A stretch of 64,000 bases of DNA from JAHFTW01 sp038046785 (GCA_038046785.1 JBBSVM010000003.1:62001-126000), one strand, 5' to 3'; positions 1 to 9,920 are shown, counted from the stretch's first letter. Notes: generated by a model from the sequence alone, not told the origin. A program made the numbers and translations.

Positions 1-1756
1 CCCGCCCTTCCGAGAGGACACCGCCGACGAGGCCGTTGCCAATCGACTGCACCATGCCCGCCATGAAGTAGCTGAAATTGATGGTCTCCTGGGTGAACGG
101 GGTCCCGCCGATGTTGATGTTGCCTCCCGAGATGGCCGTGGAGTTGGCGACCGCGTCATTGGCCGCAATGACCTGCGGGATGAACTGCAGCGCGAGGACC
201 GAGATGACGGAGAGGAAGACGAAATAGACGACGTAGATGACGATGAGGTAGGTGGTCATCGTGGTCTTGCGCTCCGACTCCAATCCCTTGATCTCGTAGG
301 CGTCTTTGGCGGCCGCTTTGAGGATCTCGGCCACGGAGCCGCCGGTGCGGCTCGCCTCGATGATGAGGTAGGTGCTGCGCTGGACCAGGGCGGTCTTGAC
401 GCGCTGGGCAAACTGCGCCAAGGCGTCGTTGAACAGGACGCCCCACGCCACCTGGTCGGCCATCTTGCGAATCTCCTTGGAGAGCGCGCCGTAGTCGGAG
501 AGCGAGCAAGCCTGAAGTGCTGCCGCCAAGGTGAGACCGGCGCGGCGGGTCTCCGCGAGGTCATTGAGGAAGTCGGGCAGGCGCGCCTCGATGGCGTCGA
601 GCCGCTGGCTGCGCCGGCGCAGATAGACGCCGATGGGGCCGGTGGTGCTGAGCAGCGTGAGGAGGATGAGGTCCATCGACAAGCCGGTGCCGGAGAGCGG
701 TCCGAGGGCACCAAGTCGCCCCGTCGCATTCAGGAAGAGAAGCGTGGCGAACACGGAGCCGGCCAGCCCCGAGAAACCGTACACGACGATGGCGGCGCGC
801 GCCTGTGCAGTGAGTTTTTGTTTGTAGAGACCACGCTGCGCCTCGCGGCGAATCTGCAGAGCGGAGACGCCGAAGAAGGCGAGCAGGAAGAGAGGAACCG
901 CAAGGACGACCAGGGCGATGCGGGTGTCCTTGAAGTTTCCCAGGAACGCCGCGACGTTGAGCTGCGTCAGGACGAACGTCAGAACTGCGGCGATGGCCGC
1001 CGCGATGAGCACCGCGTAGAGGACGGGGGGCGTGCCGGCACCCTGTTCTTTCCTCTCCTCTTTGCCGCCGATGGCGCGCAGGGCGCCTGAGCCGAGATCG
1101 AAGAGGGTGGGAAGGTTGGCGGCAAGGAACAGCTGCGTCCCGACGCCAAGCAGGCCGATGAGCGCCAAGACTTCGAGGTCGGCGCCAACGAGAATGTCCA
1201 ACTCGCCACTCTGCACCCGCTCAACGCCCACCAGGAGGGCGCCCACGGTGAGGGTGATGGAGCCAAGGATGGCGAGGAAGATGCCGTGCGCCCGCGTGTA
1301 CCAGGCGTGAATGACCCCGCCCTGCTCACGGATGCGCCAGGAAGCTGCAAGGGCGAGAAGGAGGAGGTAGAGGCCGAGGGCGAGGGGGAAGCCGTTAACG
1401 ATGCCGGGGTTGAACTGGATGGGGACCAGCCGGACGCGCACCAGGGCGGCCAGCACCACCACCATGATGCCAAACGTGTAGAGCAGCGTCAAGACGACGT
1501 GCAGGACACGGACGCGCCGGCTGGAGGGGACGACATAGCCGGAGCCCCCCATGGCGTGGTCCTGCTGCATCGGCGCCTTGCGACTCGATGCCACCGCCGC
1601 CATGGCGAGGGCAGAGGCAAGGAGGATGACCAGGCCGACGCGGTGGAGAACCCCGTCCGTTGCTGCAGAGACGAGACCCGCAAGGACGCCAAGGACCGTG
1701 AGGCTCCAGAGGGCAACCGACCACGGAGCGGGCGATGCGCGGGAAGGTCGAGCCAT
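1..1756 (-). CDS. Type IV pilus/archaellum assembly membrane protein, GspF/ArlJ-type (3' end outside window)
   Basis: The minus-strand frame is open from the ATG at 1756 to the window edge, giving about 585 residues without a stop, so the C-terminus is missing. I translated it directly. It has many hydrophobic segments and, near residues 395-455, the cytoplasmic T2SSF region with RLPDFLNDLAETRRAG and a later RTGGSVAEIL. These are typical of the inner-membrane platform proteins (GspF, PilC, ArlJ/FlaJ, TadC) that anchor the pilus ATPase. The ATG lies next to the TGA of the upstream GspF-type gene (1760-1758), so the two are almost certainly co-transcribed and translationally coupled. The long N-terminal part with several extra membrane spans is unlike a minimal ArlJ. 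Confidence 0.85.
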   Translation of the reverse strand, partial: MARPSRASPAPWSVALWSLTVLGVLAGLVSAATDGVLHRVGLVILLASALAMAAVASSRKAPMQQDHAMGGSGYVVPSSRRVRVLHVVLTLLYTFGIMVVVLAALVRVRLVPIQFNPGIVNGFPLALGLYLLLLALAASWRIREQGGVIHAWYTRAHGIFLAILGSITLTVGALLVGVERVQSGELDILVGADLEVLALIGLLGVGTQLFLAANLPTLFDLGSGALRAIGGKEERKEQGAGTPPVLYAVLIAAAIAAVLTFVLTQLNVAAFLGNFKDTRIALVVLAVPLFLLAFFGVSALQIRREAQRGLYKQKLTAQARAAIVVYGFSGLAGSVFATLLFLNATGRLGALGPLSGTGLSMDLILLTLLSTTGPIGVYLRRRSQRLDAIEARLPDFLNDLAETRRAGLTLAAALQACSLSDYGALSKEIRKMADQVAWGVLFNDALAQFAQRVKTALVQRSTYLIIEASRTGGSVAEILKAAAKDAYEIKGLESERKTTMTTYLIVIYVVYFVFLSVISVLALQFIPQVIAANDAVANSTAISGGNINIGGTPFTQETINFSYFMAGMVQSIGNGLVGGVLSEGR

Positions 1757-1757
1757 G

Positions 1758-2726
1758 TCAATCCGCCCTCATGTTGCGCAGCACCCAGATGAAGGAGCCA
1801 TGGATGACCGGCAGCGCCAGGAGCACGAGCATGTTGAGCAGGAACGTCGGGTCGGTGCCCTTGGAGAGCAACGTCATGACGGAGAGGATGACGATGAGGA
1901 ACAGCGGCGCTGCGGCGGCCACGACGACGTAGGATTCCGCCATGACGCCCAAGGACTCGAGGAACTGCTTCTGTTTGCGGCGGTTCTCCTGCGAGAACTG
2001 CTCCGACTTGCCCAGCAAGTAGGTCTTCAGGTCGCCGCCCGAGGTGATGGTGTTGACCGAGCCCTGCAGGAACTCCTCGAACTGCGGGCTGGGGCTGCGC
2101 TTGGCGCCCGCCTGGAGCGCGCCGACGAGGTCCTTGCTGAAGACGCGGGTGTCGCGGTGAATCCAGGAGGCCTCCTTCGCCACCTCGCCATACGCGGATT
2201 GCGCACCGAGCGCGCCGAACATCTCGGTGGGGACGACGCCAGCGGAGGCGATGGCCGCCATGAAGTTGAGCGCGTACGGAAGGTTGGACTCCAGGTTGCG
2301 TTTGCGGCTGGAGATTTCCAGGTCCGGCTTCAGCAAGAGCCAACTGTAGGTGATGACGCCGACCAGGCCGGGCAGGACCAACAGCGGCAGGAACGCGCGG
2401 ATGTTGAACCCCACGACCGGAAGGAGGAACAGGTAGAACAGGAGGGGAATGGCTGCGACCGCCGCGCCGACCGCGACGCAGCCGAAGATGAACGCCAGGT
2501 AGGCAACGGGCACCAACGGGTTGCGCGCCTTCGCGAGTTTCAGGCCGAGCATGGGGTATTTGCTGAGCCGCGAGCGCGCGAGGTTGCCGAACCAGCGCAA
2601 GTAGAGAATCTGCGCCCGCGTTGGGCGCGGCATGGCATCCACCGGCTCCGCTGCCTTGGCCGCCTTCGCTTGCTCTTTCGCGGCCGCTTTGACCTCCCGT
2701 TTCGCCCGTCCTCCCAGGCGTGCCAT
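1758..2726 (-). CDS. Type IV pilus assembly membrane protein, GspF/TadC-type
   Basis: 322 residues. A charged Lys/Ala-rich N-terminus of about 50 residues precedes two membrane spans (around 75-135), a cytoplasmic T2SSF domain (NLPYALNFMAAIASAGVVP, then a helical bundle containing SGGDLKTYLL) and two C-terminal spans. It is a second platform-protein paralogue beside the one at 1-1756. Archaeal pili often use a pair of such proteins (TadB/TadC-like) with one ATPase. It starts 35 bp after the ATPase stop and ends against the next start, so the order is ATPase, platform protein 1, platform protein 2. Whether the structure is an adhesive pilus or an archaellum cannot be decided here, because no clear archaellin operon (arlCDEFGH) is present. 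Confidence 0.85.
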   Translation of the reverse strand: MARLGGRAKREVKAAAKEQAKAAKAAEPVDAMPRPTRAQILYLRWFGNLARSRLSKYPMLGLKLAKARNPLVPVAYLAFIFGCVAVGAAVAAIPLLFYLFLLPVVGFNIRAFLPLLVLPGLVGVITYSWLLLKPDLEISSRKRNLESNLPYALNFMAAIASAGVVPTEMFGALGAQSAYGEVAKEASWIHRDTRVFSKDLVGALQAGAKRSPSPQFEEFLQGSVNTITSGGDLKTYLLGKSEQFSQENRRKQKQFLESLGVMAESYVVVAAAAPLFLIVILSVMTLLSKGTDPTFLLNMLVLLALPVIHGSFIWVLRNMRAD

Positions 2727-2761
2727 CTACGCGACCTCGCGCCAAAGCGGCGTTGTCCGGC

Positions 2762-4741
2762 TCACTGCTCGCCCCCGAGCGCCTTGTCAAGAGCGTCTGG
2801 GTCGCGGTAGTACGCCTTCACGATGTCGGTCATTTCACGGACATCGCGCACACCGCGCGCCATCATGCGTTTGAGAATGCGCTGCCGGCGTGTGAACTCG
2901 AGGTCCAGTTCCCCGGGGCCCCAGTTGCGCTCCTCCGCAATCTGCTCCAGCATGTAGCTGCGGCCAGCGAAGATGAATTGGTCCTTGCCCGCGTCCCATT
3001 TGAACACGGTGTTGGTGAGCAGCTCCTTCGTCGAAGGGTCCATGCCGACCAGCTCCACCACTTCCATGATGCGGCGCACGCGCTTGCCTTTGATGCGGGT
3101 CTGCGCCTGGATGGCGATGACATCGAGCGCCTGCAGAACGAGGCGAGGGACGTTGATGGGCTCGTTTTCGAGACGGTAAACGACACTGCGCGCCGAGTCG
3201 GCGTGCATGGTGGAGTAGACGGTGTGGCCCGTCGCCATGGCCTGGAAGGCGACCGTTGCCTCGACGCCACGCACCTCACCGACCAGGATGTATTCCGGGC
3301 GCTGACGCAGCGACGCCTTGAGCAGCTCGAACATGCCGATCTCGCCGGTGCCTTCCACCGTGGAGCCGCTGCGGGTCACCGCCTTGATCCAGTTGTCGTG
3401 CGGCAGGTTCACCTCGCGGGTGTCCTCAATGGAGACCACCTTCGCCGATTGTGGGATGAACTGCGCGATGGCGTTGAGCCCCGTGGTCTTGCCCGAAGCG
3501 GTACCGCCCGAGAAAATCAGCGAGTAGCCGTACTGGACAATCATCCAGAACCACGCCAGCACCTCGACCGACATGGTGCCAAAGCGCACCAAGTCGAGCG
3601 GCGTGAAGGGGTCGGCGCGGAAGCGACGGATGGTGAACGTGCTGCCGTTCTGGGTGACTTCACGACCCAGCGTCGCCTGCAGACGGGACCCGTCCGGCAG
3701 GGCGGCGTCCAGGATGGGGTCGCTGATGCTGATGGCCTTGCCGGAGCGCTGCGCCAGGCGGATGACGAAACCGTCCAGCTCGCCGTCGCTTGCAAACCGG
3801 ACGGTGGAGGCGATGGACTCGTACTGACGGTGGAAGATGAAGAGCGGCTGGGCTGCGCCATCGCACGAAATGTCCTCGATGTTCGGGTCGTTCATCACCG
3901 CGTGGATGGTGCCAAGCCCAAGGAAGTCGCGCCGCACGTAATACTCCAGCCGCTGCTGCTCCAGCTCCGAGAGCCGGATGCGGTAGTCGCGGATGATTTC
4001 GTTGACCGCCTGGACGAGGTAGGTCTTGCGCTCCTCCGGTTTGAGGCCGCCTGGATCGACATTCAGACCGCGCACCAACGCGTCGGTGACAAAGGCGAGA
4101 ATCTGCTTCTCTTTGTCGGTGAGCTGCGGCTCGATGACCTCGTACACCAGCTCTGCCGTGTTGCGGCTCTGCAGGATGCGCACGAAGCTGTAGGGCTCTT
4201 CGATGGCGTAGAAGTCGCGCTCGATCCATTTCACCTTGTCCACGGGCGGAATGTGGGTGACGAGACCGCGTCCTTTCGCGCGTTTGCCTTTGCCGAGGAA
4301 CCAGCCCAGCGAACGCTTCTGTTTGGCCTTCTCGTCCTCCAGTTCCGACTCTTCGGGCGGGAGAGCAAGCGATGCTTCATCGGCCGCCTGCAGACCGCGC
4401 AGCTTGCGCATGAACGCAGCCGAATCGAGCTCTTTCTCGAACGCGAGGTCCGGCTTGGCGCGCGAGATGAGCCCCTCGATGCTCGCCTTCTGCTCCGTGT
4501 CCGATTCCTGCACGTTGGCAGCGGCGTCGGCGGCGGCTTGGATGATCGCTTCGGCTCGGCTTGCCTTGGCGGCAGGGGCGGCACCCGCCTTGGCTTCGAG
4601 ATCGGAGAGCAGCACCTCTTTCATGCGCTCCGACAAGGTGGCCTTGCTCGCGACGGCGCGTGCCACCGCATCGGCGGGCGCGTCGCCGGCTTCGCGCAGC
4701 TTCAGCCCTTTGAGACGCTCCGAGAGCGACTCCTCAGCCAT
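2762..4741 (-). CDS. Type II/IV secretion system ATPase, PilB/ArlI family
   Basis: 659 residues from the ATG at 4741, chosen because it overlaps the upstream stop by 8 bp; a longer frame exists but would run deep into that gene. The first 150 residues are charged and probably adapter-like. The N-terminal secretion-ATPase domain follows (IHAVMNDPNIEDISCDG), then the RecA-like core with Walker A GGTASGKTT near residue 412, the Asp box EDTREVNLP and Walker B EYILVGEVRG near 480. It is longer than typical ArlI (about 550), mainly at the N-terminus. It is expected to hexamerise on the membrane below the GspF-type proteins and drive pilin assembly. Confidence 0.93.
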   Translation of the reverse strand: MAEESLSERLKGLKLREAGDAPADAVARAVASKATLSERMKEVLLSDLEAKAGAAPAAKASRAEAIIQAAADAAANVQESDTEQKASIEGLISRAKPDLAFEKELDSAAFMRKLRGLQAADEASLALPPEESELEDEKAKQKRSLGWFLGKGKRAKGRGLVTHIPPVDKVKWIERDFYAIEEPYSFVRILQSRNTAELVYEVIEPQLTDKEKQILAFVTDALVRGLNVDPGGLKPEERKTYLVQAVNEIIRDYRIRLSELEQQRLEYYVRRDFLGLGTIHAVMNDPNIEDISCDGAAQPLFIFHRQYESIASTVRFASDGELDGFVIRLAQRSGKAISISDPILDAALPDGSRLQATLGREVTQNGSTFTIRRFRADPFTPLDLVRFGTMSVEVLAWFWMIVQYGYSLIFSGGTASGKTTGLNAIAQFIPQSAKVVSIEDTREVNLPHDNWIKAVTRSGSTVEGTGEIGMFELLKASLRQRPEYILVGEVRGVEATVAFQAMATGHTVYSTMHADSARSVVYRLENEPINVPRLVLQALDVIAIQAQTRIKGKRVRRIMEVVELVGMDPSTKELLTNTVFKWDAGKDQFIFAGRSYMLEQIAEERNWGPGELDLEFTRRQRILKRMMARGVRDVREMTDIVKAYYRDPDALDKALGGEQ

Positions 4742-5852
4742 TGCGTTCCCCTGTCTCCTCGATGAGGTCCAGGTAGTCCTGCGACTGCGGTGAGGCGAGG
4801 AACTGGCGGACCGCCGTCTCCGGGAGCGCCCCAAGCAGCTGGTCAAGCGCCTTGAGCACCTGGCCAACGCGCGGGTCCGCAGCACCTCCACCCTCGCCCG
4901 CGGGGCCGAGACCGGTGCCCTCCAGGCGGGCCAGAATCATGGTCTGCACGTAGAGCCGCTGCACAGCGGTGCGTCGGTTTGCCGAGCGCAGTCCGAGCAC
5001 GAGACCGATGATGAGGAAGAGGCCACCCAGGCCCAGGAGGCCGAGTCGCGCCAAGCCGTACGGGAAGAGATAGGCGGCGGCGAGGCAGAGCGGACCGAGC
5101 AGGGCAAAGGTCGTGGCAAGGGCCGAAGCGAGCCGGGCCGCCTTCATCTCGCCCTGGATGCGCTCCCACTCCTCTTTTTGGGAAGCGGCGAGGCGAATGG
5201 CAAGGCGGCGCGAAGGCGGGACGAAAAGGAACAGCCCCAACAGAACGATGCCGAGCACGATCATGGCGGCGGGCGCGAGGTACGCCATGAACGTGCGCCC
5301 GGCGATGAGAATCTGGTAGTTGGCTTCGGCGAGGAGGCTGGCGCGCCGCTCGACCGCGAGCACCAGGAGCCCTGCGGCGACGAGGATGAGCGCGATGCGG
5401 CGGCCGATGCGCGAGCCGCGCACCGTCAAGTTGGCGTCCTCCAGGAGCCGCTCGGACAACTTCAGGACTGGGCCGGCTGCGGCAAGGCTGCGGCCGGCGG
5501 CGGAGGCAGGGCGCAGCGCGACGGCGGACGCGGAGCGGACTGCCTGCGCGGGGGGGGCTGGTGCTGGTGCGGATTGGGGCGGAGGCCCGACCGATGGCTT
5601 GTGCAAAACGGTGTTCAGAGGTGCCGAGGGCACAACAGGCACAACCGCAGGGGCAGGGGCTGGTGCGGCCGGCTGCGCCGAAGGTGCCGGTGCATGGGAT
5701 GGAGCCGGAGCGGATGTGACAGCGGTCGCCAAGTCGGCGTCGCTCTGCTTCTTGGCCTGAGCTGCTTTCTCCTGCCGCTTGGCCCGGAACAGGGCCAGCA
5801 ACTCGTCCTGGGAGGGCCCCTCTTCATCCGCCACGGCCGAAGGCAGCAGCAT
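4734..5852 (-). CDS. Hypothetical membrane protein, first gene of the pilus operon
   Basis: 372 residues from the ATG at 5852, which has GAGGGGG just upstream and lies downstream of the TATA element near 5920-5930; earlier in-frame ATGs at 5918 and 5957 lie upstream of the predicted transcription start. A charged N-terminus is followed by a long Pro/Ala-rich linker (about residues 50-110), then four hydrophobic segments as two hairpins and a soluble C-terminal helix pair. I recognise no family. Its place ahead of the pilus ATPase, with overlapping genes, suggests a structural or anchoring role. The disordered linker resembles a spacer between membrane and cytoplasmic parts. Confidence 0.7.
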   Translation of the reverse strand: MLLPSAVADEEGPSQDELLALFRAKRQEKAAQAKKQSDADLATAVTSAPAPSHAPAPSAQPAAPAPAPAVVPVVPSAPLNTVLHKPSVGPPPQSAPAPAPPAQAVRSASAVALRPASAAGRSLAAAGPVLKLSERLLEDANLTVRGSRIGRRIALILVAAGLLVLAVERRASLLAEANYQILIAGRTFMAYLAPAAMIVLGIVLLGLFLFVPPSRRLAIRLAASQKEEWERIQGEMKAARLASALATTFALLGPLCLAAAYLFPYGLARLGLLGLGGLFLIIGLVLGLRSANRRTAVQRLYVQTMILARLEGTGLGPAGEGGGAADPRVGQVLKALDQLLGALPETAVRQFLASPQSQDYLDLIEETGERNG

Positions 5853-5918
5853 CCCCCTCTTGAGCTTGGCTTTCCATCCCCCTTGGGCCCTGCTGAGGCG
5901 GTTAATGCTTGCGGGCAT

Positions 5919-5931
5919 GGGTTTATGCGAT
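5919..5931. promoter_or_regulatory. Shared TATA element between pilus operon and pilin genes
   Basis: GGGTTTATGCG on plus (CGCATAAACCC on minus) is the only AT-rich box between the divergent genes. On plus it is about 31 bp before the pilin ATG at 5956, which gives a near-leaderless mRNA. On minus it is about 72 bp before the chosen start at 5852. Confidence 0.5.
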
Positions 5932-5955
5932 GGAGATTGTAAAACAGGTTCATTC

Positions 5956-8409
5956 ATGGCCTCTGCACGTTCGAGTGACGCCGCAGTTTCCAGCGTCGTC
6001 GGGACCATCCTGATGCTCGGCATCACGGTCACCGTGTTCGCCGGCGTATCCCTCGTCGTTCTCGCCTACTTCCAGGGTGAGGAGACCCCGCCGCGCACCG
6101 ACATCGGCCTCGTCGAGCAAGGTCAAAGCTACCTCCTCGTCAACCGCGGCGGCGAAACGCTCCCGCTCAGCACCATCGTCTCCTACAACCTGAACGGCAC
6201 CCAGATTAGTCGGACCCTCCAGCAACTTGGGTTCAGTGCGCCTTGGGGCCCCGGCGTCGCCATCTGCATCCGTGGCCCAGACGCCTCCTGCCTCTCCAAC
6301 CCGACGACCGATGCGCAGTACGCCCGGAACATCATTCTTGGCAGCTTCGTCGCCGTCAACAATGCGCTCATCGCCTCGGAGGGCGTCATCGGCACCGTGG
6401 GCGGCTCCAGCACGAGCTCTTCGAGCGCCCCAACTGTGGACCTTGCCATCACCGCCCTCACCGTGAACCCGACCACTCCCGGCATTGGGCAATCCACCAC
6501 CTTCACGGCCACAGTGAAGAACCAGGGCTCGACCGCCACCGCAGGCACCGTGCAGGTGCAGTTCAAGGTGGACGGCACCGTCGTTGGCGCGACCAAGGCG
6601 ACCTCCGGGACCCTCGCCGCCGGAGCCAGCACCACCGTCGTCTCCGACGCATGGACCGCGGCCGGCGTGGCCGCCCACACCGCGACCGCGACCGCCGACC
6701 CGGCCAGTCTCATCACGGAAACGAACGAAGCCAACAACGCGCTCACGGTCAGTTTCAGCGTCTCCGCCGGCGTCGCGGACCCCGGCCAGCCGTTCAAGGA
6801 CGTCAACGGCGACGGCCTCTACACGACTGGAACGGACAGCTTGATTCCCAGCACCGAAGTCACCGACTGCAACTACGATTCCGGCAACGACGGCTTGGTC
6901 ATCCCCGCCTCCGTCGGCGCCATCTCCGCTACGTCGTGCAGCTTCCGCGCTGGCAACGGCAACACCGACCGGCTCATCATCAACACCGCCGTCACGGCCA
7001 CGAACGGAAAGGTCACGCTCTCCAGCACGGGCAGCATCGAACTGGGCGCCATCGCAGTGAAGACCACGGCGAGCGGCCAGGACATCATTGCGACGACCTG
7101 TGCCACGTTCACCGCGACCGGCAGCACCCTCGACTCGGCGGACCAGCTCACCATCACCTGCTCCGGCGCCATCACGGCAACCGGAACCACGTTCAAGACG
7201 CCCTCGAGCGGCAAGAGCTCCTACCTCACCTCGACCGCTGGCTCCATCACCGCGACCGGCTCCACCTTCACCTCCTCGGGCGACGTCAAGGTAGTCGCCT
7301 ACGGCTCAGTCGATGTCTCGGGCAGCACGATGACGACGACTGGCTCCGGCGACCAACTCACCATCACTGCGAGCAGCAGCGGAGCGGGCGGCGCCATCAC
7401 CGCGACCGGCATGACCATCACGGCCGGCGACAAGGTCGTCCTGACCGCCAAGACCGGCATCGACCTCACCGGCACCAACCTGGTCATGAACAAGAACGGC
7501 GCCAAATTCGATGCGACCACGTCAACAGGAACGTTGACCCTCAAGAACGCCGACCTTACCACTCGCGGCCCCCCCACCCTGTCGGGCCAGACCGTGGTTG
7601 CCGACGGGCTCAAACTCACAAGTCTCGTGAGCGGTGACAAAATTTCCCTGACCTCGACCTCCGGCTCACTGGCTGTCCCCACCTCACAAATCACGGGCTA
7701 TGGACCGGTGGAGCTCCAGGCACAAAACGGCCTCGACGCGACGGGCGCAACGATGACGCTCCTGACGAACGGCGCCACGCTCAAGCTCACCGCCACGACC
7801 GGTCAGCTCACCGTCAAGAGCGCCAGCCTGGAGGTGCGCGGACCCCCGACTTTGTCCGGCGACTCCATCAGCGCCGACAACCTGAAGCTTAACTCGCTGA
7901 CCAACGGCGACAAATGCACCTTCGTCTCGGATGCCGGAACGCTGGTCGCGCCCAACCTCGACTTGGACTGCCGCGGACCGGTGGAGTTGACCTCGACCGG
8001 GACGATGACTCTCGACGGCGCCAAGATTGACCAATACACCAACGGCAACACGCTCATCCTCACCACCACGACCGGGGGCATCAGCGCCCGTACCGCCTTC
8101 TTCATCGGCCACGGCCCGCAGACAGTCACCTCGAAGCTCGGCATCGACTTCAACGGAGGAACCAGCACACACGACGTCAGCGGTGACAGCACTGCGTTCA
8201 TCGCCCAAGGCGGAAACATCGACGTCCAGAACGCCAAGTTCACCCTCAAGAACAACCTCGCTCTGACGGTTCCGACCTCCCCGGCCGCCACGTACAAGGT
8301 GTTTGTCGCGGGAGCCACCTTCGCCGACATCAACAGCAAGGCCGATGTTCCCGATCCAACTTTGACCTACGCTTCTGGCACACCCGCCACAGGCTACGGT
8401 GTCGAATGA
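5956..8409 (+). CDS. Giant type IV pilin-like surface protein with CARDB domain and 90-residue repeats
   Basis: 817 residues from the ATG at 5956. The N-terminus (SSVVGTILMLGITVTVF) is the short polar lead plus hydrophobic helix of archaeal pilins (DUF1628/Pilin_N type), the likely assembly signal. A CARDB-like Ig domain follows at about residues 155-275 (DLAITALTV to NEANNALTV). The rest is Thr/Ser/Gly-rich beta-strand repeats suggestive of a parallel beta-helix. The last third shows a period of about 90 residues marked by RGPPTLSG (near nt 7565 and 7835) and a diverged GHGPQTVTS (near 8105). Ordinary archaeal pilins are 100-200 residues, so this looks like a pilin-tethered adhesin. Its stop overlaps the next ATG. 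Confidence 0.85.
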   Translation: MASARSSDAAVSSVVGTILMLGITVTVFAGVSLVVLAYFQGEETPPRTDIGLVEQGQSYLLVNRGGETLPLSTIVSYNLNGTQISRTLQQLGFSAPWGPGVAICIRGPDASCLSNPTTDAQYARNIILGSFVAVNNALIASEGVIGTVGGSSTSSSSAPTVDLAITALTVNPTTPGIGQSTTFTATVKNQGSTATAGTVQVQFKVDGTVVGATKATSGTLAAGASTTVVSDAWTAAGVAAHTATATADPASLITETNEANNALTVSFSVSAGVADPGQPFKDVNGDGLYTTGTDSLIPSTEVTDCNYDSGNDGLVIPASVGAISATSCSFRAGNGNTDRLIINTAVTATNGKVTLSSTGSIELGAIAVKTTASGQDIIATTCATFTATGSTLDSADQLTITCSGAITATGTTFKTPSSGKSSYLTSTAGSITATGSTFTSSGDVKVVAYGSVDVSGSTMTTTGSGDQLTITASSSGAGGAITATGMTITAGDKVVLTAKTGIDLTGTNLVMNKNGAKFDATTSTGTLTLKNADLTTRGPPTLSGQTVVADGLKLTSLVSGDKISLTSTSGSLAVPTSQITGYGPVELQAQNGLDATGATMTLLTNGATLKLTATTGQLTVKSASLEVRGPPTLSGDSISADNLKLNSLTNGDKCTFVSDAGTLVAPNLDLDCRGPVELTSTGTMTLDGAKIDQYTNGNTLILTTTTGGISARTAFFIGHGPQTVTSKLGIDFNGGTSTHDVSGDSTAFIAQGGNIDVQNAKFTLKNNLALTVPTSPAATYKVFVAGATFADINSKADVPDPTLTYASGTPATGYGVE

Positions 8410-9803
8410 AAGCCAACCGCTTCGCCCTTGCCCAGCACGACGAAGCCGTGAGCTCCGTCGTCGGAGCCATCCTCATCTTTGGCCTCTTCGCCACCACGGC
8501 CGCCCTCTACACGATCAACACGTTGCCGGAGTGGGTCGCCGACAACGAACAGAAGCACATGGAGCAGGTGCAGCTCGGCATGGACCTCCTGAAGGGCAGC
8601 CTCGACGCCTTGGCCGCTTCCGGCTCTGCTTCGACCGCTTCGGCCACGTTCCCGCTTGGCGCAGAAAAGGTGGCCCTGCTGCAGCCGGTCGCCGCCTCCG
8701 GGCAGCTCACCGGCACCGCCACCGGGGTCAGCACGCTGTTCACTGTGCCTGGCAGCGAACTGCATTACAGCAACGGCGACGCCCTCTCCACCCCCGTGGA
8801 GCGCACGACCGCCCTCACCAACGTGAAGGCCATCCAGGGCCTTGTCCTCTCGCTCAGCACCAACACGCTTGCCGTCGGCGGCAGCGCCTTTGCCCGCATG
8901 GTGGCCAGCGACGCCTCAGGCGCGACACCCGACGTGACGGCAACGGTGACCCACTTCGGCGTTCCGGCGGCGGCTGGCCCTTGCGGCCTCCAAACGGAGT
9001 TGCGCTACACCCTCGCAGTTGGTGCCACGACCACCAAGAGCATCACGCTCTTGTGCGGGTTGAGCAGCAGCATCACCGACCGCGCCACCCTGCTCACCGA
9101 AGAGCAGTATGGTTTCAGCCAGGCCGTGGCGAGCAATCTGGAGCCGCCGTACAGCCTCACCCTCTCGGACAGCAACGGCGCCACCGCCTGCCCTCCCGCC
9201 GCCGGAACCGGCTGCGGAAAAATCGCCGCCATCACCGTGGATGCAACGACAGGCCTGTGGGGCGTCCTCGGCACCGGCCAGACCACCAGCCTGAGCCGCA
9301 CCCTGACCGGTGGAAATATTCTGTTCGACCCGCAAAACCAGCGCTACGTGGACCAATCCATCAGCTACGAGGGCGGCGCCGTCCTGCGCTTGCAGGGCGA
9401 AGGCGAAGTGGTTGCCACCTTCCCCAGTTTCACTCTCGAATCCACAGGTGCCGCCTCGGGCGCCCTGGAGTGGACCTACACCAACATCCTCGGCGAAGGC
9501 TCCCTGGGCGGCGACGGGACCGCGAGCGTCTCGGGGTCGCTGGGAGGCGCCACTTCGTTGCTGCTCACCAAAGCGGTGGGCGGAACCGCTGCCAGCTTCA
9601 CCGTGACCAGCGCTGCGGCAGGGGCGTGGTGCAATTTCTTCCACTTGCAGCGACTTGCCTCGGGAATGAGTGAGGTCACCGTGACGCCAGCCGCCTCGAC
9701 CGGCTGCACCACCTCTCTCGCCTCCACCACCCTGACGCTTGGCACCGCACGTTCTTGGTCCATCCGGCTCAACCTCGCCGACGCCAACCTGCGCGTGCAA
9801 TAG
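8406..9803 (+). CDS. Type IV pilin-like surface protein
   Basis: 465 residues. The ATG sits in an ATGA overlap with the stop of the giant pilin, so the two are coupled. The N-terminus (EAVSSVVGAILIFGLF) again matches archaeal pilin signals, followed by an amphipathic helix (DNEQKHMEQVQLGMDLLKGS) and a long Gly/Thr/Ser-rich beta domain. A pair of Cys (near residues 197 and 220) and another near 260-265 could form disulfides. It probably assembles with the larger pilin through the machine encoded divergently at 1-5852. It is much longer than a standard pilin. Confidence 0.8.
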   Translation: MKANRFALAQHDEAVSSVVGAILIFGLFATTAALYTINTLPEWVADNEQKHMEQVQLGMDLLKGSLDALAASGSASTASATFPLGAEKVALLQPVAASGQLTGTATGVSTLFTVPGSELHYSNGDALSTPVERTTALTNVKAIQGLVLSLSTNTLAVGGSAFARMVASDASGATPDVTATVTHFGVPAAAGPCGLQTELRYTLAVGATTTKSITLLCGLSSSITDRATLLTEEQYGFSQAVASNLEPPYSLTLSDSNGATACPPAAGTGCGKIAAITVDATTGLWGVLGTGQTTSLSRTLTGGNILFDPQNQRYVDQSISYEGGAVLRLQGEGEVVATFPSFTLESTGAASGALEWTYTNILGEGSLGGDGTASVSGSLGGATSLLLTKAVGGTAASFTVTSAAAGAWCNFFHLQRLASGMSEVTVTPAASTGCTTSLASTTLTLGTARSWSIRLNLADANLRVQ

Positions 9804-9880
9804 CTGCGCCGGACAGGCAAAGCCCGTGCGCCCTTGGCTGTCCCCCAGAGGCCTCCGCAGGATCCGTAGGTGCCGACAAC

Positions 9881-9893
9881 ACGGCTTTAAACA
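9881..9893 (+). promoter_or_regulatory. TATA box of the kaiC-like pair
   Basis: GGCTTTAAACAGGG, centred about 34 bp upstream of the ATG at 9921. It gives the KaiC-like pair its own promoter, separate from the pilins. Confidence 0.5.
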
Positions 9894-9920
9894 GGGCTGC
9901 GTCGCTCCGGCTGACGACAC

